Assembly: GCF_010119205.1 (NCBI RefSeq)
Contig: NZ_WRXM01000002.1
Coordinates: forward strand, 922,982 to 986,981
Source: Haloarcula limicola
Lineage (GTDB): Archaea; Halobacteriota; Halobacteria; Halobacteriales; Haloarculaceae
Direction of reading: 5' to 3'
Length of the DNA: 64,000 nt
In this document: piece after piece, positions 8,482 through 17,813 of the stretch
Numbering within the stretch: the first letter of the stretch is position 1
Layout: each line of letters starts with the position of its first letter
Translations under genes and position numbers: made by a program
Notes under the pieces: generated by a model
Database searches by the model: none
What the model saw: the letters and a program-made list of their open reading frames with translations, nothing else
Told to the model about the DNA's origin: nothing

Positions 8482-10323
8482 ATGGGAGTGGACGACAAAC
8501 AGGTGGTTCGGATCCTGTTCGCGGACGGGAGTGGACGACTCGACGTCTTAGCGGGTCAACTCGCCGAACGCGGGTTCGAGATCGACCACGTGACCGACCC
8601 GGAATCGCTCGCCGAGACCGACACCGACGGGTACGACCTCGTGGTCGTCGTCCACGACGAGACGACGACGCCGAAACGGGATGGCGTCGCCGGCGTCGAG
8701 ACGGCGATCGCGGCCGTCGACTGCCCGGTCGTGCTCTACGCTATCGGCTTTCCGGGAGCCGCGGTCGCCGTCGAGGCCCTCGAGGCGGGGGCCGCCGACG
8801 CCGTGTACGTCCCGCCCGAACGCGGCGAACTGCTGGCGCATCGACTGCGCTGTGCGGCGACCGGCGACGACGGGTTCGACTCGGCGGAGCGACTGCTCGC
8901 GGACTTCTTCGAGCACTTTCCGGAAGACGTCTACGTCAAGGACGACCACGGCCGCTTCGCCGTGGGCAGTCGGCCGACGACACAGCCACAGGGGTACGAC
9001 CGCGACCAGCTAGCGGGGCTCACGGACTACGAACTGCTCCATCCCGACCTCGCCGACGCGCTCTACGAGCAGGAGCGCCGCATCCGCGAACGGGGGGAGC
9101 CACAGGTCGACGTCGTCGAACACTACGTCGAGGACGGACGGGACCGCTGGGTGACGTCGACGAAGGTTCCGAGATACGACGCCGGGGGGAACGTCACCGG
9201 CATCGTCGGCGGCACGCGCGACGTGACGCGGTCGCGCCGTCGCGAGCGCCTCGTGGCGATGCTTCACGAGGGGAGCCGAGACCTGATGCGAGCGGAGACG
9301 CGGGCCGCCGTCTGCCGGGCGACGACGGAACTCGCGGACGACATCGCGGCGCTCCCGTCGGTTCAGGTCGCGCTCTACGACGGCCAGACGCTCCGCCCGA
9401 GTGTGACGACCGACGAGCGGGAGACGGCGTTCGACCGGTACGAACGGTGGTTCTGGCGGAGTTTCGAGACGAGCGACCCGCAGTACGTCACGACCGAGCC
9501 GAACGGTCGGACGGTCCGCACCGACGCGGCCGACCCGTCGGCGATCGACGCCGTCGTCCTGCCGCTCGGCCGACACGGCGCGCTGGGGATGTGGCCGGAC
9601 GACCCCCTCGACGAGTTCACGCTGGAGTTGGCGAACGTGCTCGGCGCGACCGTCGAGGCGTCGCTCGACCGGGCGCAGCGAGAACAGGAACTCAGAGAGC
9701 GCGAGGCGGAGCTGGAGCGCCAGAACGAGCGCCTCGAGGAGTTCGCGACGATGGTCAGTCACGACCTGCGCAACCCACTGCAGATCGCGTTCGGCGCGGC
9801 CGAGATGTTAGACGCCGAAGGCGAGCACGGAGACCGCCTCTACGCCGCGCTCTCTCAGATGAACCGCCTCGTCGACGAGCTGCTGACGCTCGCGCGAGAG
9901 GGCGAGATCGTCGGGGAGCGAACGCCGGTCGAGGTCGCTTCGCTGGCCGAGGCCGCGTGGGGCGCGCTCGATACCGGTGCCGCCACGCTGGAACTGGACG
10001 GCGCCGGGACCGTCCTCGCCGACCGCGACCGCCTCCGCGAGCTGTTCGAGAACCTCTTCTGGGTGTTGCTGCGGCAGGCCGACGGCCGTACGATCCGGGT
10101 CGGCCGCCTCGGTGACGACGGCCTCTACATCGAACAGGCCGACGGCGACGGATCGACCGAGGCCGACCCGTCGGCGACGCGCCCGCTCGACACCGACGAC
10201 TGGACCCAGTACGGCCGCTACATCGTCTCGACGATCGCGGAGGCCTACGGCTGGACCGTGACGAGCGCCGACACCGACGGCCGGTACACTCGCTTCGAGA
10301 TAACGGGGGTGACGGTCCGGTGA
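8482..10323 (+). CDS. PAS sensor histidine kinase homologue with degenerate ATPase domain (pseudokinase)
   Basis: 613 aa. Order: a receiver-like N-terminal domain without a clear phospho-Asp site (1-135), a PAS domain with FPEDVYVKDDHGRF and the closing WVTSTKVPRYD...GIVGGTRDVT (about 145-255), a GAF/bat-like region, a coiled coil (REREAELERQNERLEEF) and an H-box VSHDLRNPLQ with His at about 427. The ATPase domain is damaged: in the N-box, ENLFWVLLRQ has Val at about 528 where Asn binds Mg-ATP; the DxGxG G1 box and GxGxG G2 box are absent (WTQYGRYIVSTIAEAYGW remains). Its stop overlaps the GTG start of an intact paralogue. Likely a signalling partner rather than an active kinase. Confidence 0.9.
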   Translation: MGVDDKQVVRILFADGSGRLDVLAGQLAERGFEIDHVTDPESLAETDTDGYDLVVVVHDETTTPKRDGVAGVETAIAAVDCPVVLYAIGFPGAAVAVEALEAGAADAVYVPPERGELLAHRLRCAATGDDGFDSAERLLADFFEHFPEDVYVKDDHGRFAVGSRPTTQPQGYDRDQLAGLTDYELLHPDLADALYEQERRIRERGEPQVDVVEHYVEDGRDRWVTSTKVPRYDAGGNVTGIVGGTRDVTRSRRRERLVAMLHEGSRDLMRAETRAAVCRATTELADDIAALPSVQVALYDGQTLRPSVTTDERETAFDRYERWFWRSFETSDPQYVTTEPNGRTVRTDAADPSAIDAVVLPLGRHGALGMWPDDPLDEFTLELANVLGATVEASLDRAQREQELREREAELERQNERLEEFATMVSHDLRNPLQIAFGAAEMLDAEGEHGDRLYAALSQMNRLVDELLTLAREGEIVGERTPVEVASLAEAAWGALDTGAATLELDGAGTVLADRDRLRELFENLFWVLLRQADGRTIRVGRLGDDGLYIEQADGDGSTEADPSATRPLDTDDWTQYGRYIVSTIAEAYGWTVTSADTDGRYTRFEITGVTVR

Positions 10324-12200
10324 CCGCCGATAGCGACGGTCGAACGACGACGGCCACCGCGCCCATAGGCGTCTCCTGTGTCGACCCCGACGGGCGGCTC
10401 CGACCGGTCGTTGCCGCGCTCCGAGCGGTCGACGACGTCGCCGTCTCCGTCGTCGGCGACGTAGCTGCCGTCGAGGGAAACTCGGACTGCTGCGTGCTGT
10501 TACACGCGCCCGAGACCGAGACGCACGACGCCGTCGACGGGCTGGCGCAACTCGACGAGTTCGTCGAGGCGCACCCGGGCGTTCCGGTCGCCGTCTACGG
10601 CGTCGACATCGAATCGGCGATGATGACGACCCGGGAGTTCGCCCGTCGAGTCGTCGACCACGGCGGCGACGCCGCGATGACGATGGCCGGCGAGCGAACG
10701 GAACTCATCGTTCGGCGGATCAAGCAGGTCGCCGGTTTCGAGGAGCACTTCCAGTCGGACGCGGCGCTGTTGGACTCGCTCTTGGAGTCCTTTCCTCACC
10801 AACTGTTCGTCAAGGACGACGTGGGCCGCTTCGTCGACACCAGCGCCGTCACGGCGCGGGAGTACGACTTCGACCGCGAGGCGCTGATGGGGCTCACGGA
10901 CTACGAGCTCATGCCGATGAGCCTCGCCGAGGACCTCTACGAGGAGGAACAGCGGATCATGGCGACCGAGGAGCCAATGCTCAACAAGGTCGAACACTAC
11001 GTCGACGCCGAGGGCCACAGCCGGTGGGTCAACACGACGAAAGCCCCCCGTTACGATCGGGCCGGAGCGGTGACCGGCATCGTCGGCGGCACGCGCGATA
11101 TCACCGAGGAGAAGCGACAGGAGCACGTCGTCCGGGCGGTCCACGAGGCCAGCCGCGACCTCGTCCGGGCGGGCGACCGAACCGAGATCGGCGACGTGAC
11201 CGCCTCGATCGCCGAGGACATCCCGGCGCTCCCGCGCGTGCAACTCGTCCTCGCGGACAGGACGACCGGGGAGCTGCAGCCGGTCGAGTCCGACGGCGAG
11301 CCGTCCATCTACGCCCGGTACGCCGAGTGGTGCGAACGCGCCCACGAGCGGGCCGAGGCGCTGTTCGTCCTCGAAGACGGGAGCGACGCGGTCACCGACT
11401 GGGACGCCATCGAGCGACCGGCGGCGGCGCTCGTCCCGCTCGGCTCGCACGGCGTCTTCGGCGTCACGACGGGCGAGCGGACGATCGACGAGTTCACGTA
11501 CGAACTCGCGAACATCTTCGCCGCGAACGTCGAGGCGGCGCTCGACCGCGCCGAGCGCGAACGCGAACTCGAACACCAGAACGAGCGCTTAGAGGAGTTC
11601 ACGAGCATCGTCAGTCACGACCTCCGCAACCCGCTCAGCGTCGCCAGTTCCTCCATCGAACTCGCGAAGGATGACCCGAAGCCGGCCCATCTGGAACGAG
11701 CCGACCGCGCGCTCGACAGGATGGAACAGCTGACCGAGGAACTGCTGACGCTCGCGAAGAAGGGGCAGACGGTCGGCGAGACCGATCGCGTTCAGCTGCG
11801 AGAGGCCGTCCTCGACACTCGCGAGAGCGTCTCCGACCAGCGCGCTAATATAGTCACCGAGGAACTGGCGACCATCGAGGCCGATCGCTCCCGACTGGTA
11901 GAGCTACTGGAGAACCTGTTTCGGAATGCCGTCGAACACGGACCGGCAGACGAGACCGATGCGGTGACGGTCACCGTCGGGATGCTCGCCGACGGCTTCT
12001 ACGTCGAGGACGACGGCGTCGGGGTCCCGGAGAGCGAGCGCGAGGCGGTGTTCGAGATGGGCTACACGGGCAGCGATGGGGGGACGGGGTACGGTCTCTA
12101 CATCGTCGAGACCATCGCGGACGCCCACGGGTGGTCCGTCCGCGCCACGGAGAGCGAATCGGGCGGCGCGCGTTTCGAGTTCACCGGCGTCATCCGGTGA
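10320..12200 (+). CDS. PAS sensor histidine kinase (intact paralogue)
   Basis: 626 aa, GTG start overlapping the upstream stop (GTGA). Same architecture as its neighbour: receiver-like N-terminus, PAS (FPHQLFVKDDVGRF, closing WVNTTKAPRYD...GIVGGTRDIT), GAF-like region, coiled coil, H-box VSHDLRNPLS with His at about 433. Here the catalytic motifs are complete: N-box ENLFRNAVEH with Asn at about 536, G1 DDGVGVPE, G2 GGTGYGLYIVETIADAHGW. No membrane segments, so a cytosolic sensor. No response regulator is adjacent. The two genes are a tandem duplication in which only this copy kept ATP-binding residues. Confidence 0.93.
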   Translation: MTADSDGRTTTATAPIGVSCVDPDGRLRPVVAALRAVDDVAVSVVGDVAAVEGNSDCCVLLHAPETETHDAVDGLAQLDEFVEAHPGVPVAVYGVDIESAMMTTREFARRVVDHGGDAAMTMAGERTELIVRRIKQVAGFEEHFQSDAALLDSLLESFPHQLFVKDDVGRFVDTSAVTAREYDFDREALMGLTDYELMPMSLAEDLYEEEQRIMATEEPMLNKVEHYVDAEGHSRWVNTTKAPRYDRAGAVTGIVGGTRDITEEKRQEHVVRAVHEASRDLVRAGDRTEIGDVTASIAEDIPALPRVQLVLADRTTGELQPVESDGEPSIYARYAEWCERAHERAEALFVLEDGSDAVTDWDAIERPAAALVPLGSHGVFGVTTGERTIDEFTYELANIFAANVEAALDRAERERELEHQNERLEEFTSIVSHDLRNPLSVASSSIELAKDDPKPAHLERADRALDRMEQLTEELLTLAKKGQTVGETDRVQLREAVLDTRESVSDQRANIVTEELATIEADRSRLVELLENLFRNAVEHGPADETDAVTVTVGMLADGFYVEDDGVGVPESEREAVFEMGYTGSDGGTGYGLYIVETIADAHGWSVRATESESGGARFEFTGVIR

Positions 12201-12428
12201 TCAGCGCTCGGCCAGCAACCGCTCGTACCGGTCGACGACCTCCTGCCGACGCTGCCGCTCGCGCTGTAACTCCAGCTCTAAGGCCGCGATCTGACAGCGC
12301 AGGAGCAACAGGTGACTCCGCGAGGCGACGGTCGACGGCCGATGCGGCGTGACGCGTCCGCTCTCGATGCCGTTCTCGGTGGTCGGCGGCGTCGGGGGCG
12401 ATGCCACTCCGGTGAGTCGCGTGGGCAT
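12201..12428 (-). CDS. Small coiled-coil protein, 75 aa, unknown function
   Basis: Starts MPTRLTGVASPPTPPTTENG; a Pro/Thr-rich N-terminus is followed by a heptad-like helix (ALELELQRERQRRQEVVDRY). An ATG twelve codons upstream is possible, but the later ATG directly follows a GC-poor stretch that could hold the promoter. It converges on the kinase gene with no spacing and lies downstream of polC on the same strand. The helical, charged C-terminus and placement support a real gene; function unknown. Confidence 0.6.
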   Translation of the reverse strand: MPTRLTGVASPPTPPTTENGIESGRVTPHRPSTVASRSHLLLLRCQIAALELELQRERQRRQEVVDRYERLLAER

Positions 12429-12513
12429 GTGTGGTAATCGTCCCCACCCGGCAAAAGCACCCATCGGACGGCCGTCGCACGTCCGTCTTGCGCCCTGAGT
12501 GCTCAGCCGACCC

Positions 12514-15500
12514 CTACATGAAGTCGGCGATGCCGGACTGTTTGTTGTGGTCGTTCTCGAAGACGGACTCGATGGACCGCTCCAAAATCTTCAGGCGCTG
12601 TTTCGTGTAATCGCGAGCGCCGAACTCGTCGGCGACGCGGATGGCCGTGTCGATGTACTTGTTGACCGACCCCTCGTGGACAGTGAGGTTCACGCGGCCG
12701 CCGCACTCCCGGCAGTCGCCCGTGAGCGGCATCCGTCGATAGGACTCTCCGCAGTCCAGACAGCGGACCTCCTGTCTGGAGAACGCCCGGAGGTTGCCGA
12801 TGAGGTCCGGCAGGAAGTGGTACTCGATGATGCGCTCGGCCACGTCCGATTCGACGACGGCCCGCAGTTTCCGCGAGATTGATAGTTGGGCGTCCATCTT
12901 GTCCTCCATCGACCCCAGCGTCTTGTACGCCGAGAGGTCCGGTCCCGCGGCGATGTTCGTCGTGTCGTGGGTGTGCCGGAAGTCGGTGTACTCGCGGTCG
13001 GTGCCGAGCGTCTCCTCGGCGATCTTCATCACGTCCTCGACCTCGGCGGGGTCGGCGAGTTCGCGGGTGGCCTCGTAGAACTCGCGGGGATACGTGTCCA
13101 TGATGTCCATGTTGTGCGCCTCGTCGTCGATCTCGCTCGGGTCGATGCGGGAGGACATCACGAGCGGCGCGTCCATCTGCCCGCCGCGCTTGTCGGGGAG
13201 GTAGGACTTGCTGAAGTTCAGCAGGCCGTCCATCAGGAGCATCACGCAGTCCTCGTCGCCGTCGCAATTCCGACGTTTCGCGGCGTGAAAGTACGGATGC
13301 GCGTAGCCGACGGCGGCCGAGGTGAACCCGACGACTCGGCCGACCGTCGCGGCGCTGGTGTGGGGAGCCATCCCGAAGACGAGTTCGCCGACCAGTTCCT
13401 CGCGCTCCTCGAACTCGTAGTACGGCCCGAGGCCGTAGTACTGCTCCAAGAGGTCGTCGACGAAGTCGGCGGTCTTGAGCATGTGTTCGGCCGCGCCGTC
13501 AGAGAGGACGATGTCCTGCACCTTCAGTTCGACCAGCTGGTCGGCGCGGGTGAGCGGGTCGCCGTGGATGTCCGTCTCGTAGCCGAGGTGACGCAGGCGG
13601 TCCGGTTCCACGTCGAGTTCGGCGGGCCGAACGGCCGTCACCGGGAGGTCGGTCATGTCGTAGCGGACGGTGCCGTCCTTGAACGCCGAGACGTCGTGCT
13701 TCGCCCGCAGGACGCCCTTCTCCATCGGCTCGGGCAGTTTCTCGGCGGAGGTGAGTCCCTTGACCGCCTTCAGTTTCTCGAAGGCCGTCTCGCGCTCGCC
13801 GACGGTTTCGAGGGCGTCCCGGTAGATGGACTGTAAGTCCAGTTCCTTGTACTGGGTCGGCGAAGCGAGCGTCTCACAGCGGCCGCACTCGGCGCGGCCG
13901 GACTCGTCGGGTTCTACCTCCATCTCGCAGTCGGGACAGACGTACACCGTCTCGGCGATCTGGTCGCACTCCGGGCAGCGGGCCTCGTGGGTCTCGGTGC
14001 CGCAGGCGGGACAGCGGCGGTGGGCCACCTCCACGTCGACGCGGCCCGGCGTCTCGCTCATCGAGTCGGCGTGCTTGGTCGCGTCGGCGACGCTGCGCTG
14101 GGAGCCGCCGGCCTCGCCGATGGGAAAGAGGGTGTGGACCGCCGGCGAGAGGTCCCGGCGCTCGGATTTCTCCGGACGGCCCATCCGGTTGCCGATGCGG
14201 GTCGGTGCCCGCTCCCGGACTTCGAAGGGCGAGACCTCGTTGACCGCGAGGACGGCGTTCAGTCCGTCGCCGTCGTTCTCCTCGGGCGAGTAGCCGATGG
14301 CGTCGGTCGCCTCGCCCTCGCCGTAGGTCTTCGCGCGCTCGGAGATATCCGAGCGCGTCCAGTCGCGTTCGAGCGAGCGCGAGAAGCCCAGCGTGCGCAC
14401 CAGCGGCAGCCAGTCGGAGACGACGAGTCGGTCCCCGTCTTGCGTGTGCTCGACCAGCAGGTGTTCGAGCGCCGTCTGGACCGGGCCGCTCCGCGAGAGG
14501 ACGAGGTCGCCGGTGGTGGCTCGCCGGTCGCCGTCGTCTCGAACTACAGCACCGTCTGTCGCGGCGACTTCCGCCCCCTCGATCGCGTCGGCGAGCGCCG
14601 CCATCTGTTCGACGCTCACGTCGTGCCAGAGGTAGGTGTACTTCGGGTGCAGCGGCGCGTCGTACTCGGTGGCCCACTCCAGGGCCTCGTCGGCGCTGGG
14701 GTCGGCCAAGTCGATGTGCGGGGAGTCCCGCATCGCGGCGACGTCCGCGCCGGCGGCCTCGAAGTCCTGCTCCCACCACTCGACGGTGTAGGAGGCCGGC
14801 GCGAGCGGGTGGTTGTTCTCGACGAACTCGCCGAAGTTGACGAGGTACTCGCCGAGGTCGAGGATCTTCTCGACGCCGTTGCGGACTTCGAGAGCTTCCT
14901 CGGCGTCGTCGATGCGGCGCACGTCGCCGTTGGCCAGTCGCACCGTCGGCCCCTCGATGGTGTCGACGGGGACGACCCCGGCGGCTTTCCCGGGCCGCTC
15001 GGTCTTTATCTGGGTCCCGGTCGCGAGGAAGTCGTCGACCAGGTGCATCGTCGCCGGATGGACGCCGGCGGTGGCGAAGCCGTGGTTGCGCGCCCGGCCG
15101 TAGCGCAGGCGGAAGCCGCCCGATTTCGAGGGATGCGAGAACACCGGCCGACCGGCGATGAGGTCCCGGAGGTACTTCTTGGCGGGATCGACCCGCGGCG
15201 GGCCGGGCCGCTCCTCGCTCTCGTCGGCTACCTCGTCGTCGCCGTCGGCCCCTCCGCTCTCGCCGTCCGCATCGCCCGCGGCGTCGCCGCTCGCGTCGTC
15301 CGAGGCCGCCCCGTCGTCGGCCTCGCTCTCGCTCTCTCCGATGGTGCCGTCGATGAGGTCCTGCAGCCACGGCCAGTCGACCTCGTCGAGATTGCGGGTG
15401 TAGCGCTGGATCTTCGGGGCTTTCAGGGCGATCCCCTCCGCGAGGACGAGACACATCCCGCCGCGGGCGGAGTTCGAGTCCACCCGTTCGAGGTCCCGAT

Positions 15501-16176
15501 ACCCCGAGACCTCCTCGTCGCCGGTGGCCTCCCCGTCGAGCATGATGGGCATGTGCTCGGCGATGAACTTCGTCTCCTTCTCCTTCGGGGAGTACTGGAG
15601 GCCGGTGTCCTTGTCGTAGAGGTCTATCTCCTCGGCGTAGCGGCCGATCTCCTCCTGGCGGGCCTCGTACTGTTCGATGCCCAGCAGCGCGCGGGCGTAG
15701 TCGGCGACGAGGACGGAGAGGGCCTGTGCGGTCCCGCCCGCCGAGCGGATCGGGCCGGCGTAGTAGACGTTGATGAACTCCGTCCCGTCGTCGTTCTCGA
15801 GCAACTCGACGCGGTCGATGCCCTCGATGGGCGCGGCGACCACGCCCTCGGTCAGCAGGGCGACGGCGGTTCGAACGGCGCCCTCTATCTTCCCCTCGCG
15901 GGTGTCGTAGTCACCGACGCTGCCGTCGACGAAGTCGTCGACGAGTTCCAGCGCGGCCTCCTCGCGGGACATCTCGCCTTCGAGTTCGCGGACGCGCTCT
16001 GCGACGCCGTCGATGCCGAGGATGTTCTCGACGCGGTCGGCCATGTCGCGCGCGGTCGGGATCTCGACTTCCGGCTTCGGGTCGCCGCCGCGCTCGCGGG
16101 CGCGCTCGGCGACGGCCATCGCCGCGTCGAGTTCCGTCTCCAGCGTCTCGAAGTACCGCTCGTCGGCCTCGCGCAT
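12514..16176 (-). CDS. polC: DNA polymerase D large subunit (DP2)
   Basis: Catalytic subunit of the archaeal replicative polymerase PolD. The 1220-aa product starts MREADERYFETLETELD. The catalytic centre is visible as NCDGDEDCVMLLMDG, with the two Asp residues known to be essential in DP2. A zinc-ribbon region has repeated CPxC/CxxC pairs (CPACGTETHEARCPEC, CPDCEMEVEP, CGRCE) and another zinc site lies near the C-terminus (CLDCG...CRECGG). An acidic Ala/Asp/Gly-rich insert around residues 280-330 is probably a halophilic linker. No intein interrupts the conserved blocks, unlike in several other haloarchaea. The gene follows the PPC-domain gene after 1 nt. Confidence 0.97.
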   Translation of the reverse strand: MREADERYFETLETELDAAMAVAERARERGGDPKPEVEIPTARDMADRVENILGIDGVAERVRELEGEMSREEAALELVDDFVDGSVGDYDTREGKIEGAVRTAVALLTEGVVAAPIEGIDRVELLENDDGTEFINVYYAGPIRSAGGTAQALSVLVADYARALLGIEQYEARQEEIGRYAEEIDLYDKDTGLQYSPKEKETKFIAEHMPIMLDGEATGDEEVSGYRDLERVDSNSARGGMCLVLAEGIALKAPKIQRYTRNLDEVDWPWLQDLIDGTIGESESEADDGAASDDASGDAAGDADGESGGADGDDEVADESEERPGPPRVDPAKKYLRDLIAGRPVFSHPSKSGGFRLRYGRARNHGFATAGVHPATMHLVDDFLATGTQIKTERPGKAAGVVPVDTIEGPTVRLANGDVRRIDDAEEALEVRNGVEKILDLGEYLVNFGEFVENNHPLAPASYTVEWWEQDFEAAGADVAAMRDSPHIDLADPSADEALEWATEYDAPLHPKYTYLWHDVSVEQMAALADAIEGAEVAATDGAVVRDDGDRRATTGDLVLSRSGPVQTALEHLLVEHTQDGDRLVVSDWLPLVRTLGFSRSLERDWTRSDISERAKTYGEGEATDAIGYSPEENDGDGLNAVLAVNEVSPFEVRERAPTRIGNRMGRPEKSERRDLSPAVHTLFPIGEAGGSQRSVADATKHADSMSETPGRVDVEVAHRRCPACGTETHEARCPECDQIAETVYVCPDCEMEVEPDESGRAECGRCETLASPTQYKELDLQSIYRDALETVGERETAFEKLKAVKGLTSAEKLPEPMEKGVLRAKHDVSAFKDGTVRYDMTDLPVTAVRPAELDVEPDRLRHLGYETDIHGDPLTRADQLVELKVQDIVLSDGAAEHMLKTADFVDDLLEQYYGLGPYYEFEEREELVGELVFGMAPHTSAATVGRVVGFTSAAVGYAHPYFHAAKRRNCDGDEDCVMLLMDGLLNFSKSYLPDKRGGQMDAPLVMSSRIDPSEIDDEAHNMDIMDTYPREFYEATRELADPAEVEDVMKIAEETLGTDREYTDFRHTHDTTNIAAGPDLSAYKTLGSMEDKMDAQLSISRKLRAVVESDVAERIIEYHFLPDLIGNLRAFSRQEVRCLDCGESYRRMPLTGDCRECGGRVNLTVHEGSVNKYIDTAIRVADEFGARDYTKQRLKILERSIESVFENDHNKQSGIADFM

Positions 16177-16177
16177 C

Positions 16178-16600
16178 TCAGAGGTTCCAGAGGTCCAGGT
16201 CCGTCGGCTCGTCGTGTTCGCGCTCCAGGTGCGTATCGAACGCCCGGACGTACAGCTCGCCGGCGAACACCGTCGCGCGGTCTAAGTGGCCCGCGAGCGC
16301 GGTCCCGTCCGGCCGCGAGAGCACCGCGTGCGTGTGCGCGAACCGCTCGTCGTTCAGATGCGAGACGTTCCCGACGCAGGTCGCGACCTCCAGCGGTTCG
16401 TCGAACTCGATCGCGTCGTACTCCTGTCGGTCTTGGTCGTAGAACAGCACTTCGGCGTCCTGTACCGCGCCCAGACCGTAGAAGAAGGCCGCGTCGATGT
16501 CCCGTTCGGCGGCGAACTCCTCTATCTGTCCCCGCCAGTCCGCGCCGTGGTCCAGTCGGCAGACGTACTCCGAGGCCGTGTCGACCTCCCGATAATCCAT
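16178..16600 (-). CDS. PPC/DUF296-domain protein
   Basis: 140 aa, starts MDYREVDTASEYVCRLDHGA. The PPC (DUF296) fold is recognised by the N-terminal strand-helix pattern (FAAERDIDAAFFYGLGAVQDA) and the central HLNDERFAHTHAVLSRPDG with conserved His residues, followed by GHLDRATVFAGELYV. In plants this domain occurs in AT-hook proteins; in archaea it stands alone and may be a trimeric metal-binding protein. It lies 1 nt upstream of polC and is probably co-transcribed with it. Exact role unknown. Confidence 0.88.
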   Translation of the reverse strand: MDYREVDTASEYVCRLDHGADWRGQIEEFAAERDIDAAFFYGLGAVQDAEVLFYDQDRQEYDAIEFDEPLEVATCVGNVSHLNDERFAHTHAVLSRPDGTALAGHLDRATVFAGELYVRAFDTHLEREHDEPTDLDLWNL

Positions 16601-16657
16601 ACAGGAACTGGATGGCAGGCGACGGCAAAAACGTACCGCCCTCGGTCGCGGGCGGAC

Positions 16658-17167
16658 TCAGGCCGGCAGCGCCACGCGGCTGACCCACTGCCCGCGCTCG
16701 GCGTCGTAGAACTCGAGTTCCTCGGCGGTCCACTCGACCGGCTCTATCTCCCGGCCGACCAGCCGCTCGGCCGCCGCCGCGTCGCCCCCGCGGGCGACCG
16801 TGACGTGGGGGACGTACTCGCCGTCTTCCAGGCCGTCGACGACGTCGAACGCCTCGCAGAGCCGCTCGTGGAGCGCGACCAGTTCGGGGCTCTCGACGGC
16901 GAGGTAGACGACCGGCGAGGAGCCGGTCTCGGCCACTTCGAACTGCTCCACGCCGGTGATCCGAACGGAGAAGGGAGCCGTCCCGCGCAGGGCGTCCCGC
17001 GCTCGCGCTTCGATGTTCGCGTAGACCGCGTGGTCGCCGCCGCCGAGGCGCTTGGCGACCAGCGTGTGCTCGCCGCGTCGCCGGGCCTCTGCGAGCGGCA
17101 GGTCGCGGGCCAACTCCCCGGCCAGCGAGGTGACCGCCGACGGGAGCGGGACGTTCAGGCTGTACAC
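16658..17167 (-). CDS. 2H phosphoesterase / RNA 2',3'-cyclic phosphodiesterase-like protein
   Basis: 169 aa starting MYSLNVPLPSAVTSLAGELA. It matches the 2'-5' RNA ligase-like (2H) superfamily by length and by two His motifs: EHTLVAKRL in the N-terminal half and PHVTVARGG in the C-terminal half. The second is a canonical HxTx; the first reads H-T-L-V, off the strict HxT/Sx pattern, so the catalytic pair may be altered or the alignment shifted. Expected activity: opening cyclic phosphates at RNA ends. It sits upstream of the PPC gene on the same strand with a 57-nt gap. Confidence 0.8.
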   Translation of the reverse strand: MYSLNVPLPSAVTSLAGELARDLPLAEARRRGEHTLVAKRLGGGDHAVYANIEARARDALRGTAPFSVRITGVEQFEVAETGSSPVVYLAVESPELVALHERLCEAFDVVDGLEDGEYVPHVTVARGGDAAAAERLVGREIEPVEWTAEELEFYDAERGQWVSRVALPA

Positions 17168-17224
17168 AGTCGGTTAGAGCGGGGCGGGCGAGAAAAGGCG
17201 TGCGGTCAGGTCGACGGTCCTGCT

Positions 17225-17413
17225 TCAGAGCCGATCGGTCAGATACAGCACGATGAGGACGACGAGCGCCAGTCCCAAGAGCGGCTGCAGCGGGCCGAGC
17301 AACCACCCGAGGATACCGAGCAGCCCCTCGACGATCTCCAGCGCGATCCAGACGACGAGGAGGACGAGGACGATGCGCAACAGCGTGTCAACGTCGATGT
17401 CTCCGCGGTCCAT
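17225..17413 (-). CDS. Small two-helix membrane protein, 62 aa
   Basis: Starts MDRGDIDVDTLLRIVLVLLV, with two hydrophobic segments (about 11-35 and 43-58) split by a GPLQP turn and a short charged tail YLTDRL. This layout is common among uncharacterised haloarchaeal small membrane proteins. The acidic N-terminus and clean helices argue for a real gene. No function can be given. Confidence 0.75.
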   Translation of the reverse strand: MDRGDIDVDTLLRIVLVLLVVWIALEIVEGLLGILGWLLGPLQPLLGLALVVLIVLYLTDRL

Positions 17414-17813
17414 GTGGTCGCCGTCTCCGCGCGAGGTGAAACCGCTTGCGGCGCGGTATCGTGCGGATGGGATCGATTCGCGTGGGAGGAAGACGCACGA
17501 CCGCCCCGAACACGGAAGCTATTAGTAGGCGACCTACAGTAGTCGGGAGTACATGACGCGGACTCACGCCACCGATCGGCTCGCTGTCGCGAGCGATGGG
17601 TCCGCCCGTTTTTCCCCCCGACGACGCCGTCGGACTCCGTCCGACGAGCAGTCGGTTCAGACGCCGAGCCGACGACGACCGGGCCTCTGCTAGGCCCACT
17701 ACTATCTTCACTCCGTTTCACGGTTCGTCTCGTCCCCAAGCGCCGCCGGTCGGCTGTCCGGCGCGTCATTCCAAACCGACAGTCACACCACGGAACCCAC
17801 AGAGTACACAACT
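17414..17813. other. Divergent intergenic region upstream of argG
   Basis: A 400-nt region between the small membrane protein and argG without a credible gene. It contains two inverted repeats: GCTCGC...GCGAGC around 17579-17595 and a perfect GTCGGAC-TCC-GTCCGAC at 17629-17645. These could be operators or transcript hairpins controlling argG. No strong TATA box is evident near the argG start. Confidence 0.5.

Noticed and set aside
12514-16176. An intein in polC
   Set aside because: Conserved DP2 blocks run without interruption and the length (1220 aa) is that of an intein-free protein.
13987-16683. An 898-codon open frame antisense to polC
   Set aside because: Shadow of polC; long Arg-rich tail and no domain, while the polC strand has all DP2 motifs.
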